37,839 nt of DNA from Magnetospira sp. (GCA_028282245.1 JANQIL010000112.1:1-37839); one strand, 5' to 3'. Counted from the stretch's first letter, positions 28,989 through 37,449 are shown. A program made the numbers and translations. The notes: generated by a model from the letters alone, not told the origin.

Positions 28989-30112
28989 ACGCCGCGCGGT
29001 GGCGCCGGATCGGCGGCCTGATCCGCAAGGAATCGATTCAGATCCTGCGCGATCCCAGCAGCCTGCTGATCGCCGGGGTGCTGCCGCTGGTGCTCCTGGT
29101 TCTGTTCGGCTTCGGGGTGTCGCTCGACGCCAACCGCCTGCCCATCGGCCTGGCGCTGGAGGACACCGGAGCGCAGGGCCAACGGCTTGCCCGGGTGTTC
29201 GCGGCGTCGCGCTTCTTCGACGTTCGCGTCGACCACGACCGGCGGCACTTCGAGGATGATCTGGCGGCCGGCCACCTGAAGGGAATCGTGGTCGTCGCGC
29301 GGGGATTCGAGGCGCGGCTGGCGCGCGGCGACCCGGCATCGGTCCAGGTGATCACCGACGGCACCGAGGCCAACACCGCCCGCTTCGTCGAGAATTACGC
29401 GCGCGGCGCCTGGCAGGTGTGGCGCGACCAGCGGGCCATCGACGCCGGCGACGCGCGGCCGGTGCCCGTCGCCCTGGAGCCCCGTTTCTGGTTCAACCCG
29501 GAACTGCAAAGCCGCAACTATCTGGTGCCCGGCTCGATCGCCGTCATCATGACCCTGATCGGCACCCTGCTGACCGCCCTGGTGGTGGCCCGGGAATGGG
29601 AGCGCGGGACCATGGAGGCGCTGCTGTCGACTCCGGTCGGAACGGTCGACCTGCTGGCCGGCAAGCTGGTGCCCTATTTCGGGCTCGGCATGGCGGCGAT
29701 GGCGATGGCCACCCTGCTGGCGACCCAGGTGTTCGGGGTGCCGCTGCGGGGCTCCGTCGGCTGGCTGATCGTCGCGACGGCGGTGTTCCTGGTCGCCGCC
29801 CTGGCCATGGGCCTGCTGATCTCCACCCTGGCCCGCAATCAGTTCCAGGCCGCGCAGATCGCCGTCATCAGCGCCTTCCTGCCGGCCTTTCTGCTGTCCG
29901 GCTTCGTGTTCGAGATCGATGCCATGCCGCCGGTGATCCAGGCGATCACCCATATCGTCCCGGCGCGCTATTTCGTCGCCTGCCTACAGACCCTGTTTCT
30001 GGTCGGCGACATCCCGGCGGTGTTGCTGCCCAACCTGGCGGTGCTGACCGGATTCGCGGGCGGTCTGGTGGTTCTGGTCGGGCTGAAGACCCGACAGCGT
30101 CTGGAGGGATGA
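28985..30112 (+). CDS. YbhS-like ABC-2 type permease
   Basis: This inner-membrane exporter subunit has 375 residues. It has the ABC-2 plan: an N-terminal cytoplasmic helix (LIRKESIQILRDPSSLLI), transmembrane helix 1 at about 28-45, a large extracytoplasmic domain (about 48-175) and a C-terminal bundle of about five helices. The cytoplasmic loop VAREWERGTMEALLSTPVG after helix 2 is the characteristic ABC-2 coupling element. It pairs with the next gene to form the heterodimeric channel. The ATG at 28985 overlaps the stop of the ATPase gene by 4 bp. Confidence 0.92.
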   Translation: MNAARWRRIGGLIRKESIQILRDPSSLLIAGVLPLVLLVLFGFGVSLDANRLPIGLALEDTGAQGQRLARVFAASRFFDVRVDHDRRHFEDDLAAGHLKGIVVVARGFEARLARGDPASVQVITDGTEANTARFVENYARGAWQVWRDQRAIDAGDARPVPVALEPRFWFNPELQSRNYLVPGSIAVIMTLIGTLLTALVVAREWERGTMEALLSTPVGTVDLLAGKLVPYFGLGMAAMAMATLLATQVFGVPLRGSVGWLIVATAVFLVAALAMGLLISTLARNQFQAAQIAVISAFLPAFLLSGFVFEIDAMPPVIQAITHIVPARYFVACLQTLFLVGDIPAVLLPNLAVLTGFAGGLVVLVGLKTRQRLEG

Positions 30113-31215
30113 TGGCCGGTCCCCTACGCGCCCTGGTGATCAAGGAACTGCTGGCGGTTTGGGCCGACAAGCGCAGCCGCATGGTGCTCATCGTGCCGCC
30201 GCTGATCCAACTCCTGGTGTTCTCCTTCGCCGCCACCCAGGAGGTGCGCAACGTGCACCTGGGCGTGCTGAACCAGGATTTGGGCAAGGAATCCCGCGAA
30301 CTGGTGGCGCGTTTCGCCGCATCGCCCACCTTCACCCGCATCGTGCCGCTACGCCACGTGGCGGACATGCGCGAGGCCATCGAGTCGCAAGCGGTCCTGG
30401 CGGCGCTGCATGTCGGCCCCGATTTCTCGCGCCGGCTGGCCGCCGGACACCCGGCCTCGGTGCAGCTCGTGCTCGACGGCCGCAAGTCGACCGCCGCGCA
30501 GGCGGTGTACGGCTACGCGCGCCACATCCTGTCCGGGTTCGCGGCCGAGCGGGTGCCGCGATCGACGGGCGACGACGCCTCGTCGCTGGTGGTCCGCCAC
30601 TGGTTCAACTCCAACCTGGACTCCCTTTGGTTCACGGTGCCCGGCCTGCTCGGCATCCTGATCATGCTGGTCAGCCTGATCGTCACCGCCCTGTCGGTGG
30701 CCCGCGAGCGCGAGATGGGCACCCTCGACCAGCTACTGGTGTCGCCGCTCGGCCCCGGCGCCATCCTGCTCGGCAAGGCGCTGCCGGCGCTGATCATCGG
30801 CGTGATCGAGGGCACGGTGATCCTGCTCGCCGCGGTGGTCGTCTTCGGGGTGCCGTTCACCGGATCGCTGGCCCTGCTCTATGCCGCGATGACGGTCTAC
30901 ATCGCCGCCGTGGTCGGGGTCGGGTTGTTCCTGTCGTCGCTGTCGGCGACCCAGCAGCAGGCGATCCTCGGCGCTTTCGTGTTCATGGTTCCGGCGATTC
31001 TGCTGTCCGGTTTCGCGGCCCCGGTGGAAAACATGCCGGACTGGCTGCAAACCCTGTCGCTGGCCGACCCGCTGCGCCATTTCCTGCGCATCATCCACGG
31101 TGTGTTCCTGAAGGACATGCCGGCCGCCACGGTGCTCGAATTCGCCTGGCCGATGGCGGTCATCGCGCTGGTCACCCTGGGCGCCTCGACCTGGCTGTTC
31201 CGAAGCCGGTTCTAG
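30112..31215 (+). CDS. YbhR-like ABC-2 type permease
   Basis: This second ABC-2 permease has 367 residues and the same plan as its neighbour: LRALVIKELLAVWADKRSRM then helix 1, an extracytoplasmic domain, and a C-terminal helical bundle. The coupling loop is VAREREMGTLDQLLVSPLG. Two adjacent ATG codons (30109 and 30112) follow GGAGGG at 30103-30108. I use the second because the first touches the ribosome binding site. Either overlaps the end of the previous gene. The stop is TAG at 31213-31215, the first three bases of the long inverted repeat. TAG is unusual here, where almost all other stops are TGA. Confidence 0.92.
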   Translation: MAGPLRALVIKELLAVWADKRSRMVLIVPPLIQLLVFSFAATQEVRNVHLGVLNQDLGKESRELVARFAASPTFTRIVPLRHVADMREAIESQAVLAALHVGPDFSRRLAAGHPASVQLVLDGRKSTAAQAVYGYARHILSGFAAERVPRSTGDDASSLVVRHWFNSNLDSLWFTVPGLLGILIMLVSLIVTALSVAREREMGTLDQLLVSPLGPGAILLGKALPALIIGVIEGTVILLAAVVVFGVPFTGSLALLYAAMTVYIAAVVGVGLFLSSLSATQQQAILGAFVFMVPAILLSGFAAPVENMPDWLQTLSLADPLRHFLRIIHGVFLKDMPAATVLEFAWPMAVIALVTLGASTWLFRSRF

Positions 31216-31263
31216 TGGTTCGATGCCAACGGATGAGTCCCATCCGTTGGCATCGAACCACTA
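31213..31263. repeat. Perfect 23-bp inverted repeat with 5-nt loop, spanning both convergent stop codons
   Basis: The left arm 31213-31235 (begins TAGTGGTTCGATG) and the right arm 31241-31263 (ends CATCGAACCACTA) are exactly complementary over 23 bp, around the loop AGTCC. The outer three bases of each arm are the TAG stop codons of the two convergent genes. As RNA it is a very stable hairpin in either direction, without a T-tract, so it may act as a bidirectional terminator or 3' stabiliser. The length and perfection exceed what termination needs and resemble an interspersed palindromic element. I see no second copy in the window. Confidence 0.95.
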
Positions 31264-31833
31264 GCCGGCGCCCGCGAAGGCGACGCGGTCCATGCCGGCC
31301 TTGATCGACAACGCCAGCAGCAGGTCGAGCAGCACGATCCCGGCCGCCGTGACCCTCGGGACCTCCAGCGCCACCCGGGCCACGTACCAGGAATACAGGC
31401 TCATTGCGGCGAGCACCAGCAGGGCGAGGAACGCCGCCGTCTGCGGGGCCATCAGGCCAACCCCGGCGAGCAGCGGAATCGGCAGGTAGATCAGTTTCTG
31501 GACCAGGGAAACCCAGTTGTAGGCCACCGCGTAGCGCAGGAACCGGTCGGCACGGCCCAGCGACCGGCAGATGAAGACCATCACCAGCGGGTAGGCGACC
31601 CAGGAGATGACATAGCCCTCGCCCTTGAGGATCAGGAACGACAGCAGCGAGACGTCGCGGCCCGCCGCCTCGATGAGCACCAGAAGCAGGTAGAAGGGGG
31701 CCAGGATCCAGGCCGCCCGGAACGAATGCCAGAAGCCGCGCGGGGTGTCGTTGAACCAAGACAGGCCCCCGGGGTCGGCGACCGCGAGCCGCGTCGCGCC
31801 GTACACGGCGAAAACGACACTGGGGGCGCTCAT
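31261..31833 (-). CDS. Small multi-pass membrane protein, unknown function
   Basis: This 190-residue protein has four to five likely transmembrane helices (about 39-56, 74-90, 103-125, 131-150 and 161-178). I do not recognise a named family. The ATG at 31833 overlaps the dapE stop by 4 bp (ATGA), so it is translated from the dapD-dapE message. The open frame extends further upstream inside dapE, but that part is shadow. Its stop TAG at 31261-31263 is the right end of the long inverted repeat, so the last codons adjoin that element. Context suggests only co-expression with lysine synthesis, not a role in it. Confidence 0.8.
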   Translation of the reverse strand: MSAPSVVFAVYGATRLAVADPGGLSWFNDTPRGFWHSFRAAWILAPFYLLLVLIEAAGRDVSLLSFLILKGEGYVISWVAYPLVMVFICRSLGRADRFLRYAVAYNWVSLVQKLIYLPIPLLAGVGLMAPQTAAFLALLVLAAMSLYSWYVARVALEVPRVTAAGIVLLDLLLALSIKAGMDRVAFAGAG

Positions 31834-32981
31834 CGCGAAAAGTATCCGTCGAGGACCGCCTCGTAGATGTCGGTCAGGTGGCGGACCGATTCCACCGACA
31901 CGCATTCGTCCACCTTGTGCATGGTCCGGCCGACCAGACCGAATTCGACCACCGGGCAATGGTCCTTGAGAAAGCGGGCGTCCGAGGTGCCGCCGCTGGT
32001 CGACAGCTCGGGCCGCCGTCCGGTCACCTTCTCCACCGCGTTTTGAAGCAGATCGGACAGGGCGCCGGGCGGAGTCAGAAAGGCCTCGCCGGTGCGCTGC
32101 AGGGTCAGGTCGTGACGATCCGGCGCCGCGACATCCAGGATACCGCGAATCCAGGTTTCCAGGCTGTCGGAACTATGCAGATCGTTGAAGCGGATATTGA
32201 AGGTGGCCCGCGCGGCGGCCGGAATCACGTTGGTCGCCGGATTGCCCACGTCGATGCTGGTCACCTGGAGGCTGCTCGGCTGGAAGTGGTCGTTGCCGTC
32301 ATCCAGCGGCGCCCGCAGGCGTTCGAGCGCCGCCAGCAGGCGGTGCACCGGATTGTCGGCCAGTTGCGGATAGGCGGCATGACCCTGGATGCCGTGCACG
32401 GTGACGAACCCGGACAGCGACCCGCGACGGCCGATCTTGATCATGTCGCCGAGGTCGCGAGGGTTGGTCGGTTCGCCGATCAGGCAGGCGTCCAGGATTT
32501 CGTTCCGGTCCCTCAGCCAGCCGAGCACCTTGACGGTGCCGTTGATCGACGGTCCCTCCTCGTCGCCGGTGATCAACAGCGAGATCGAGTCTCCGAAATC
32601 CCCCCCGCGTCGGTCGACGAAGCGCGCGACGGCGGCCACGAAGGCGGCCACCGCGCCCTTCATGTCGGCCGCCCCGCGTCCGTGCAGCAGGCCATCCGCC
32701 ACGGCGCCGGAGAATGGATCGCGGTTCCAGGCGGCGGCGTCGCCGGGCGGCACCACGTCGGTATGACCGGCGAAGCAGAAGTTGCGGCCCCTCGTGCCGA
32801 GGCGGGCGTAGAGATTATCGACGTCCGGCGTGCCGGGCGCGCTGAACGGCAGGCGACTGCACGAGAAACCCACCTCGGCCAGGGTCCGCTCCAGAAGGTC
32901 CAGCGCCCCGGCGTCGGCCGGAGTGACGCTCGGGCAACGGATCAGTTCCTGGGCCAGGGCGACGGGATCGACGGTGGTCAC
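31830..32981 (-). CDS. dapE: Succinyl-diaminopimelate desuccinylase
   Basis: DapE hydrolyses N-succinyl-LL-diaminopimelate to LL-diaminopimelate and succinate in lysine and peptidoglycan synthesis. The 383-residue product has the di-zinc peptidase (M20) pattern: His73 and Asp75 in FAGHTDVVP, Asp107 in [10 protein letters not shown], and Glu141-Glu142 in TGDEEGP. A C-terminal His lies in [12 protein letters not shown]. The dimerisation domain follows the catalytic start ([13 protein letters not shown]). The start is GTG at 32981, overlapping the dapD stop by 4 bp (GTGA), and its end overlaps the membrane-protein start. Length and motifs are typical. Confidence 0.96.
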   Translation of the reverse strand: MTTVDPVALAQELIRCPSVTPADAGALDLLERTLAEVGFSCSRLPFSAPGTPDVDNLYARLGTRGRNFCFAGHTDVVPPGDAAAWNRDPFSGAVADGLLHGRGAADMKGAVAAFVAAVARFVDRRGGDFGDSISLLITGDEEGPSINGTVKVLGWLRDRNEILDACLIGEPTNPRDLGDMIKIGRRGSLSGFVTVHGIQGHAAYPQLADNPVHRLLAALERLRAPLDDGNDHFQPSSLQVTSIDVGNPATNVIPAAARATFNIRFNDLHSSDSLETWIRGILDVAAPDRHDLTLQRTGEAFLTPPGALSDLLQNAVEKVTGRRPELSTSGGTSDARFLKDHCPVVEFGLVGRTMHKVDECVSVESVRHLTDIYEAVLDGYFSR

Positions 32982-33823
32982 TCGCGCAGCAGCTCATTGA
33001 CCGAGGTCTTCGACCGGGTGCGCTCGTCAACCCGCTTCACGATCACCGCGCAATAGAGGCCGGGCCCCGGGGAGCCGTCGGGCAGCGGCTTGCCGGGCAT
33101 GGTGCCCGACACCACCACCGAATAGGCCGGCACCCGGCCCATGTGCACCTCTCCGGTGGCGCGGTCGACGATCCGCGTCGAGGCGCCGATGTAGACGCCC
33201 ATCGACAGCACCGAGCCTTCCTCGACGATGACTCCTTCCGCCACCTCGGCCCGCGCCCCGATGAAGCAGTTGTCCTCGATGATCACCGGCCCGGCCTGCA
33301 GCGGTTCCAGCACGCCGCCGATTCCGGCGCCGCCCGAAATGTGCACGTTCCTGCCGATCTGGGCGCAGGAGCCGACGGTGGCCCAGGTATCGATCATCGA
33401 TCCCTCGTCGACGTGGGCGCCGAGGTTGAGGAAACAGGGCATCAACACCGCGTTGGGCGCCACGTAGGCCGACTTGCGGACCACGCAGCCGGGAACCGCG
33501 CGGAACCCGGCGTCGCGGAACCGCTGCTCCGTCCAGCCGACGAACTTGGACGGCACCTTGTCCCACCACGCGGCGCCGCCCGGCGCCCCGTCGATCACCG
33601 CCATGTCATTGAGGCGGAACGACAGCAGGACCGCCTTCTTGAGCCACTGGTTGACCTTCCAGTCGCCGATCGCGCGCCGCTCGGCGACCCGCGCCCGACC
33701 ATCGTCGAGCAGATCGAGGGCGGCCGTCACCGCGTCGCGGACGGTGCCCGTGGTGTCGTGGGTGATGGCGTCCCGGTCTTCCCAGGCGGCATCGACGATG
33801 CGTTCCAGTTCGGCGGTGGTCAT
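32978..33823 (-). CDS. dapD: Tetrahydrodipicolinate N-succinyltransferase
   Basis: DapD transfers succinyl from succinyl-CoA to tetrahydrodipicolinate, a step two before DapE. The 281-residue product has an N-terminal helical domain ([17 protein letters not shown]). A left-handed beta-helix follows, made of hexapeptide repeats (for example [30 protein letters not shown] and [19 protein letters not shown]). The conserved [18 protein letters not shown] and [17 protein letters not shown] segments are present. The start is ATG 33823. It heads a leftward dapD-dapE-membrane protein unit with its own promoter and follows the padR gene after 99 bp. Confidence 0.96.
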   Translation of the reverse strand: MTTAELERIVDAAWEDRDAITHDTTGTVRDAVTAALDLLDDGRARVAERRAIGDWKVNQWLKKAVLLSFRLNDMAVIDGAPGGAAWWDKVPSKFVGWTEQRFRDAGFRAVPGCVVRKSAYVAPNAVLMPCFLNLGAHVDEGSMIDTWATVGSCAQIGRNVHISGGAGIGGVLEPLQAGPVIIEDNCFIGARAEVAEGVIVEEGSVLSMGVYIGASTRIVDRATGEVHMGRVPAYSVVVSGTMPGKPLPDGSPGPGLYCAVIVKRVDERTRSKTSVNELLRE

Positions 33824-33865
33824 GCGCTGCGTCCCCGATTGTTCTCGGCAATCCGATCGCGGCGG

Positions 33866-33894
33866 ACCATGCGGCAGGGGGGCGGCGGTGTCAA
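33866..33894 (-). promoter_or_regulatory. Probable dapD promoter
   Basis: Reading leftward, a perfect -35 TTGACA (33894-33889) is followed after 17 bp by CATGGT (33871-33866), three of six to the -10 consensus. It lies 43 bp before the dapD start in the padR-dapD gap. Confidence 0.5.
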
Positions 33895-33922
33895 GCTGGC
33901 CGCCCTCCCCGCGAGGTTATGA

Positions 33923-34567
33923 TCACGCCTTGTCGATCCGATCGGACGCCGCGCCCAAGGCCTCGGCGATCTCGGCCAGGGCCGCGTCGCTGGCGTCGCC
34001 GCGCGCCAGACGCTGGCCGAGAACCTGCTCCAGGTCGCTCAACGCGATGCCGACAACCGGGGGCAAGTCCTGGCCGCCGCGCCGGGCCCGGCCGCGCCCC
34101 CATCCCCGATGCCGGTTCCGCGATTCCTCGCCATTCGGGTCGGCCGAAGCCGTCGCGCCGTCGAGCCGCGTCAGGCTCCGCTCGATGGCGGGACGATTGG
34201 CGTCGATCGCCAGGCGGCCCTGATCGCTGATGGCGTAGCTCTTGCGGCCATTCTCTTGCGGCTGCGCGACGATCCACTGCTGATCCTCCAGCATCGCCAG
34301 GGTCGGGTAGATCGCCCCGGGGCTGGGCGCGTAGGCACCGCCGGTCCGTTCCTCGATCTCCTTGATCAACTCGTAGCCATGGCGCGGCCGATCGCCGATC
34401 AGGGCAAGGACGACCATGCGCAGGTCCCCGTGATCGAGAGGTCGCTCGCCCCGGGCGCCCCGCGCGCCGCGTCCGCGCCAACTGCGTTGCCACTCGTGGC
34501 CCCGCTCGCCTCGATCGCAGCGCGAGAAGCGGCGTTCGTGATCGTTGAAAAAAGACGTTCGCATCAT
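33923..34567 (-). CDS. PadR-family transcriptional regulator, YqjI-like
   Basis: This is a 214-residue regulator. The winged-helix domain runs about 44-115 (LDHGDLRMVVLALIGDRPRH, GYELIKEIEERTGGAYAPSPGAIYPTL). A helical C-terminal part for dimerisation follows. An N-terminal tail of about 43 residues is rich in Arg and Gly with some His and one Cys (NDHERRFSRCDRGERGHEW). The domain wording resembles E. coli YqjI, a nickel-responsive PadR repressor whose N-terminal tail holds many Cys and His; here the tail is much poorer in ligands. Two ATGs lie at 34567 and 34564, with GGAG 5 or 8 nt upstream. It follows znuB on the same strand after 108 bp and has its own promoter and operator, so autoregulation is likely. 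Its targets are unknown. Confidence 0.88.
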   Translation of the reverse strand: MMRTSFFNDHERRFSRCDRGERGHEWQRSWRGRGARGARGERPLDHGDLRMVVLALIGDRPRHGYELIKEIEERTGGAYAPSPGAIYPTLAMLEDQQWIVAQPQENGRKSYAISDQGRLAIDANRPAIERSLTRLDGATASADPNGEESRNRHRGWGRGRARRGGQDLPPVVGIALSDLEQVLGQRLARGDASDAALAEIAEALGAASDRIDKA

Positions 34568-34585
34568 TGTGACTCCGTTTGTTTA

Positions 34586-34629
34586 GATATATCGATAATT
34601 AAGATATGCCGTTTTTGTCGATATATCAA
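34586..34629 (-). promoter_or_regulatory. padR promoter with flanking inverted-repeat operator
   Basis: Reading leftward, TTGATA (34629-34624), a 17-bp spacer and TATCTT (34606-34601) form a good promoter. GATATATCGA (34586-34595) and TCGATATATC (34618-34627) are perfect 10-bp inverted arms, centred 32 bp apart (about three turns). They cover the -35 and the region just past the -10. The ATAT-rich arms fit known PadR-type operators, so this is probably the regulator's own site. Confidence 0.75.
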
Positions 34630-34675
34630 GAGGCATTCGCGACTCCTCGATGAGAGGAATCGGAATCCTTGGGAA

Positions 34676-35509
34676 TCAGGAGTTTGAACGGCTCTTGCGG
34701 GATACGGCGCGACGCGTCAGGTCGATCATTTCCCCCGCCGCCAGGGTAACCACCGCCACCCCGACAATGGCGGCTCCGGAGGTCAGGTCGAACGCATAGG
34801 CGAGTCCGAGGCCGGTCAGGCAAAAGGCGATCGCCCATAGCGCGGCGGTGATCATCATCATGCCGAGCGAGCGGGCGGTGCGCTCGGCCAAGTAGGCGGG
34901 GATGGTCAGCAGGGCGATCACCAGGACCAGACCGATGGCCGGCACCGCCGCCATCACGGCGAGCGCGATCGTCGCCACCAGCAGGATATGCAGGGACGCC
35001 ACCGGCAGGCCACGCACCCGGGCGAACTCGCGGTCGGCCGACAGGGAGAGAAGCGGGCGATAGAAAACCACCGTCAGGGTAACCAGGACGGCGACCAATT
35101 CCGCCATCAGGATCAGAACGTCGTCGCCGACCGCCAGCACCGAACCGAACAGGTAGCTCATCAGGTCCACGTTGTAGCCCGGCGAGAGATCGATCAGCAG
35201 CACCCCGAAGGCCATGCCTCCGGACCACAGGAGACCCACCGCCACGTCCATGCGCTCGCGCGCCCGCAAGGTGATCAGGGCGGCCAGCACGGCGGCGACA
35301 AGGGCGAATCCGGTCGCCGTCAGCATCACCGGCCAACCGGCGAAGAACGCCAGCCCAACCCCGCCGTAGGCGGCATGGGCAACGCCACCGGCCAGGAAGG
35401 TCATCCGGTTGACCACCACCAGCGCGCCGACGATGCCGCAGGCGACGCCGGCCAGCAGAATCGCCAACACCGCCTTCTGCATGAACGGATAGGCCAGCGC
35501 CTCAAGCAC
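34676..35509 (-). CDS. znuB: Zinc ABC transporter permease
   Basis: ZnuB is the inner-membrane channel of the high-affinity zinc importer. The 277-residue product has about eight hydrophobic helices. It shows the ABC-3 family pattern: FMQKAVLAILLAGVACGIVG, the MTFLAGGVAHAAYGGVGLA loop, YLFGSVLAVGDDVLILM and the late LTIPAYLAERTARSLGMMM segment. The start is GTG at 35509, overlapping the end of znuC by 8 bp. It is the third gene of znuA-znuC-znuB, and the operon appears to stop before padR. Confidence 0.93.
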   Translation of the reverse strand: MLEALAYPFMQKAVLAILLAGVACGIVGALVVVNRMTFLAGGVAHAAYGGVGLAFFAGWPVMLTATGFALVAAVLAALITLRARERMDVAVGLLWSGGMAFGVLLIDLSPGYNVDLMSYLFGSVLAVGDDVLILMAELVAVLVTLTVVFYRPLLSLSADREFARVRGLPVASLHILLVATIALAVMAAVPAIGLVLVIALLTIPAYLAERTARSLGMMMITAALWAIAFCLTGLGLAYAFDLTSGAAIVGVAVVTLAAGEMIDLTRRAVSRKSRSNS

Positions 35510-36311
35510 GCACCGGGTCCGGATGGCGGTGTGGCCGCGTCATCACCGGCAACACATGCGACAGATCGTGAATGAACGTCTCCATCGGGCAGTCGGCGGC
35601 ATGGACCCCATAGATCAGGTGCAGCATCTCCGGAGTCAGGACCGGTTTCGGATTGTAGATGAGACGGCGATTGACGCAGGCCACCGCGCTGACCCGCGGC
35701 ACGACCGCCGTCAGGTCGTGCGAGATCAGGACCAGGGTGCGGCGCTCGACCAGCTTGTCGAGCAGCTCGATGACGCAGGTCTTGCCGGCCGGGTCGATGT
35801 TGGCGGTCGGCTCGTCGAGCACCAGCAGATCCGGGTCGGCGGCCAGGGCGCGGGCGATCAATAGGCGCTGCCTCTGGCCGCCGGACAGCGTCGCGAAGGG
35901 CCGCTCGGCGAACGCCTCCATCTCCACCGCCGCCAGGGCATCCAGAGACGCCCTCCGGGTCGCGCGGTCGATCCTCGGGCCGAGCCAGGACCGTGGGCCG
36001 GAGCGTCCGGCGCCGCCCAGGGCGACCAGATCGAGCGCGGTGATCGGAAAGGCCGGGGTGACGGTCGTCGCCTGGGGCACGTAGCCGATTCGCCCGGCGC
36101 GCGATCCCGGAGCCTCGCCGAACACCTGGACGCGGCCACGATCCGGTTTCAGAAGGCCGAGGATCAGCCGGGCCAGGGTGGTCTTGCCGCCGCCGTTGGG
36201 GCCGAGCAGGGCGACGAAGGCCCCTTCCGGGACCGTGAAGGTGGCGTCCTCGACGGCGGGCACGCCGCCATAGGCGAAACGCACGCCGTCGAAACGAATG
36301 GCCGCCATCAT
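35502..36311 (-). CDS. znuC: Zinc ABC transporter ATP-binding protein
   Basis: ZnuC supplies energy for zinc uptake. The 269-residue product has Walker A GPNGGGKTTLARL, signature LSGGQRQRLLIARAL, Walker B LLVLDEPTANIDP and the switch His in LISHDL. A C-terminal extension contains several His and Cys (VHAADCPMETFIHDLSHVL, RPHRHPDP) and could touch metal, which is speculative. The ATG at 36311 overlaps the znuA stop by 4 bp; a second ATG follows directly. Confidence 0.93.
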   Translation of the reverse strand: MMAAIRFDGVRFAYGGVPAVEDATFTVPEGAFVALLGPNGGGKTTLARLILGLLKPDRGRVQVFGEAPGSRAGRIGYVPQATTVTPAFPITALDLVALGGAGRSGPRSWLGPRIDRATRRASLDALAAVEMEAFAERPFATLSGGQRQRLLIARALAADPDLLVLDEPTANIDPAGKTCVIELLDKLVERRTLVLISHDLTAVVPRVSAVACVNRRLIYNPKPVLTPEMLHLIYGVHAADCPMETFIHDLSHVLPVMTRPHRHPDPVRA

Positions 36312-37366
36312 CTCGGGTCGGTCGTGCTCATCGCGGCCGCGAGGGCGGTAGCCGTCTCGCGCAGGTTGGCCGGCCAGTCGAGGGCCAACGGATCGAGATG
36401 GCGCACCTCGGCCCCGAGTTCGGCCGCGATGGCGTCGGCGGCGCGGCGCGAGAACTGAGTCTGCACGAAGACCGTCGAAATTTCCCGGTCGCGCGCGGCG
36501 TCGATCACGGCGCGCATCTCGCGCGGGCTCGGTTCGCCGCCGGCGACCTCGATGGGGATCTGTTCGAGGCCATAGGCATCGGCGAAATAGCCCCAGGCGG
36601 GATGGAACACCAGAAAGGCCCGCGCGGGGACATCGGCCAGGGTGGCGGCGACCTCGGCGTCGATGGCGCCGATTCGCGCCACCGTGGCCGCGAAGTTCCG
36701 GCGGAACACGCGCGCATGGTCCGGGCGCAGACGAATCAGGCTGTCGAGCACCGTCGACGCCATCGCGCGCATGGCCGACGGCCCCAGCCAGACATGCGGG
36801 TCCGGAATGCCGTCGACGTGTGTGTCATGCGCCGCGTGGTCGTCATGAGAATCCGCTTGGTGATCATCGTGCGCCGCGTGATCGTCGTGCGCCGCATGAT
36901 CGCCATGAGAGTCCGTGTGGTGATCGTCATGCGCCGCGTGATGGTGGTCATGCGAGTCCGCGTGGTCGCCGGAGTGGACGTGAGATTCGATGGCGCGGCG
37001 CTTGACCCCGGCCGCCATGTCGACCACGACCATGCGCGGCGCCGCGTCGGTGAAGCGCGGCAGCCAGGCGCGCTCGAACGGCACCCCGATCGTGAAATAG
37101 ACCTCGGCCGCGCTCAAGGCGCGCATCTGGCCGGGTGTCGGCTCGTAGCCATGCGGCGAGGCGCCGGGCTTGACCATCGTGATGGCCTCCACGCCATCGC
37201 CGCCGATGGCGTCGACCAGCCACTGCTGTGGCAGCACCGAAACCACCACCCGCGCGGGCCCATCCGGCGACACGGTCGCGGGGCCGTGATCATCCGCGGC
37301 GACGGCGGGCGTCCAAAGCACCCAGGCCAGCGCCGCCGCAAGGCCGGCGCGCATGTATCTCGACAT
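36308..37366 (-). CDS. znuA: Zinc ABC transporter periplasmic binding protein with His-rich loop
   Basis: ZnuA captures zinc in the periplasm and hands it to ZnuB. The 352-residue product has a signal peptide (about 1-23, ending AVAADD). It carries the cluster A-I fold with metal-ligand His72 in SPHGYEPTP, His191 in DPHVWLGP, and a later HPAWGYFADAYGL segment. Between residues 129 and 183 is a loop with 20 His, mostly in HAAHDDH-type repeats; this loop marks zinc-type rather than manganese-type proteins and may store zinc. The start is ATG 37366. It diverges from zur with a Zur-box-like dyad between, and heads the znuA-znuC-znuB unit. Confidence 0.95.
   Translation of the reverse strand: MSRYMRAGLAAALAWVLWTPAVAADDHGPATVSPDGPARVVVSVLPQQWLVDAIGGDGVEAITMVKPGASPHGYEPTPGQMRALSAAEVYFTIGVPFERAWLPRFTDAAPRMVVVDMAAGVKRRAIESHVHSGDHADSHDHHHAAHDDHHTDSHGDHAAHDDHAAHDDHQADSHDDHAAHDTHVDGIPDPHVWLGPSAMRAMASTVLDSLIRLRPDHARVFRRNFAATVARIGAIDAEVAATLADVPARAFLVFHPAWGYFADAYGLEQIPIEVAGGEPSPREMRAVIDAARDREISTVFVQTQFSRRAADAIAAELGAEVRHLDPLALDWPANLRETATALAAAMSTTDPR
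36818..36982 (-). repeat. His-codon-rich tandem repeat inside znuA
   Basis: This 165-bp stretch encodes residues 129-183 of ZnuA and consists of imperfect repeats of HAAHDD and HADSHDD type units. The repeats are visible as DNA too (GCATGATCG and GCGTGATCG variants). Such tracts change length by slippage, so copy number may vary between strains. It lies within a coding frame and is not a CRISPR array. Confidence 0.85.
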
Positions 37367-37436
37367 TATCCGTTCTCCTCATCCGAAATCCCGGCCTGGC
37401 CGCCGTGCTTTCCCGGGGCGGCTTGCCATCCGTTAG

Positions 37437-37449
37437 CGTATATTATACG
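37437..37449. promoter_or_regulatory. Zur-box-like dyad between znuA and zur
   Basis: CGTATATTATACG is a perfect dyad around a central T; the flanks (TAG, TTA) extend it weakly to 19 bp. It lies 71 bp from the znuA start and 24 bp before zur. The A+T-rich palindrome resembles Zur boxes in form, and its position would let one site control both directions. The match to a specific alphaproteobacterial consensus was not tested. Confidence 0.7.

Noticed and set aside
36818..36982. Repeats resembling a CRISPR array
   Set aside because: The units are short, imperfect and in frame, encoding the His loop of ZnuA; no spacers and no cas genes.
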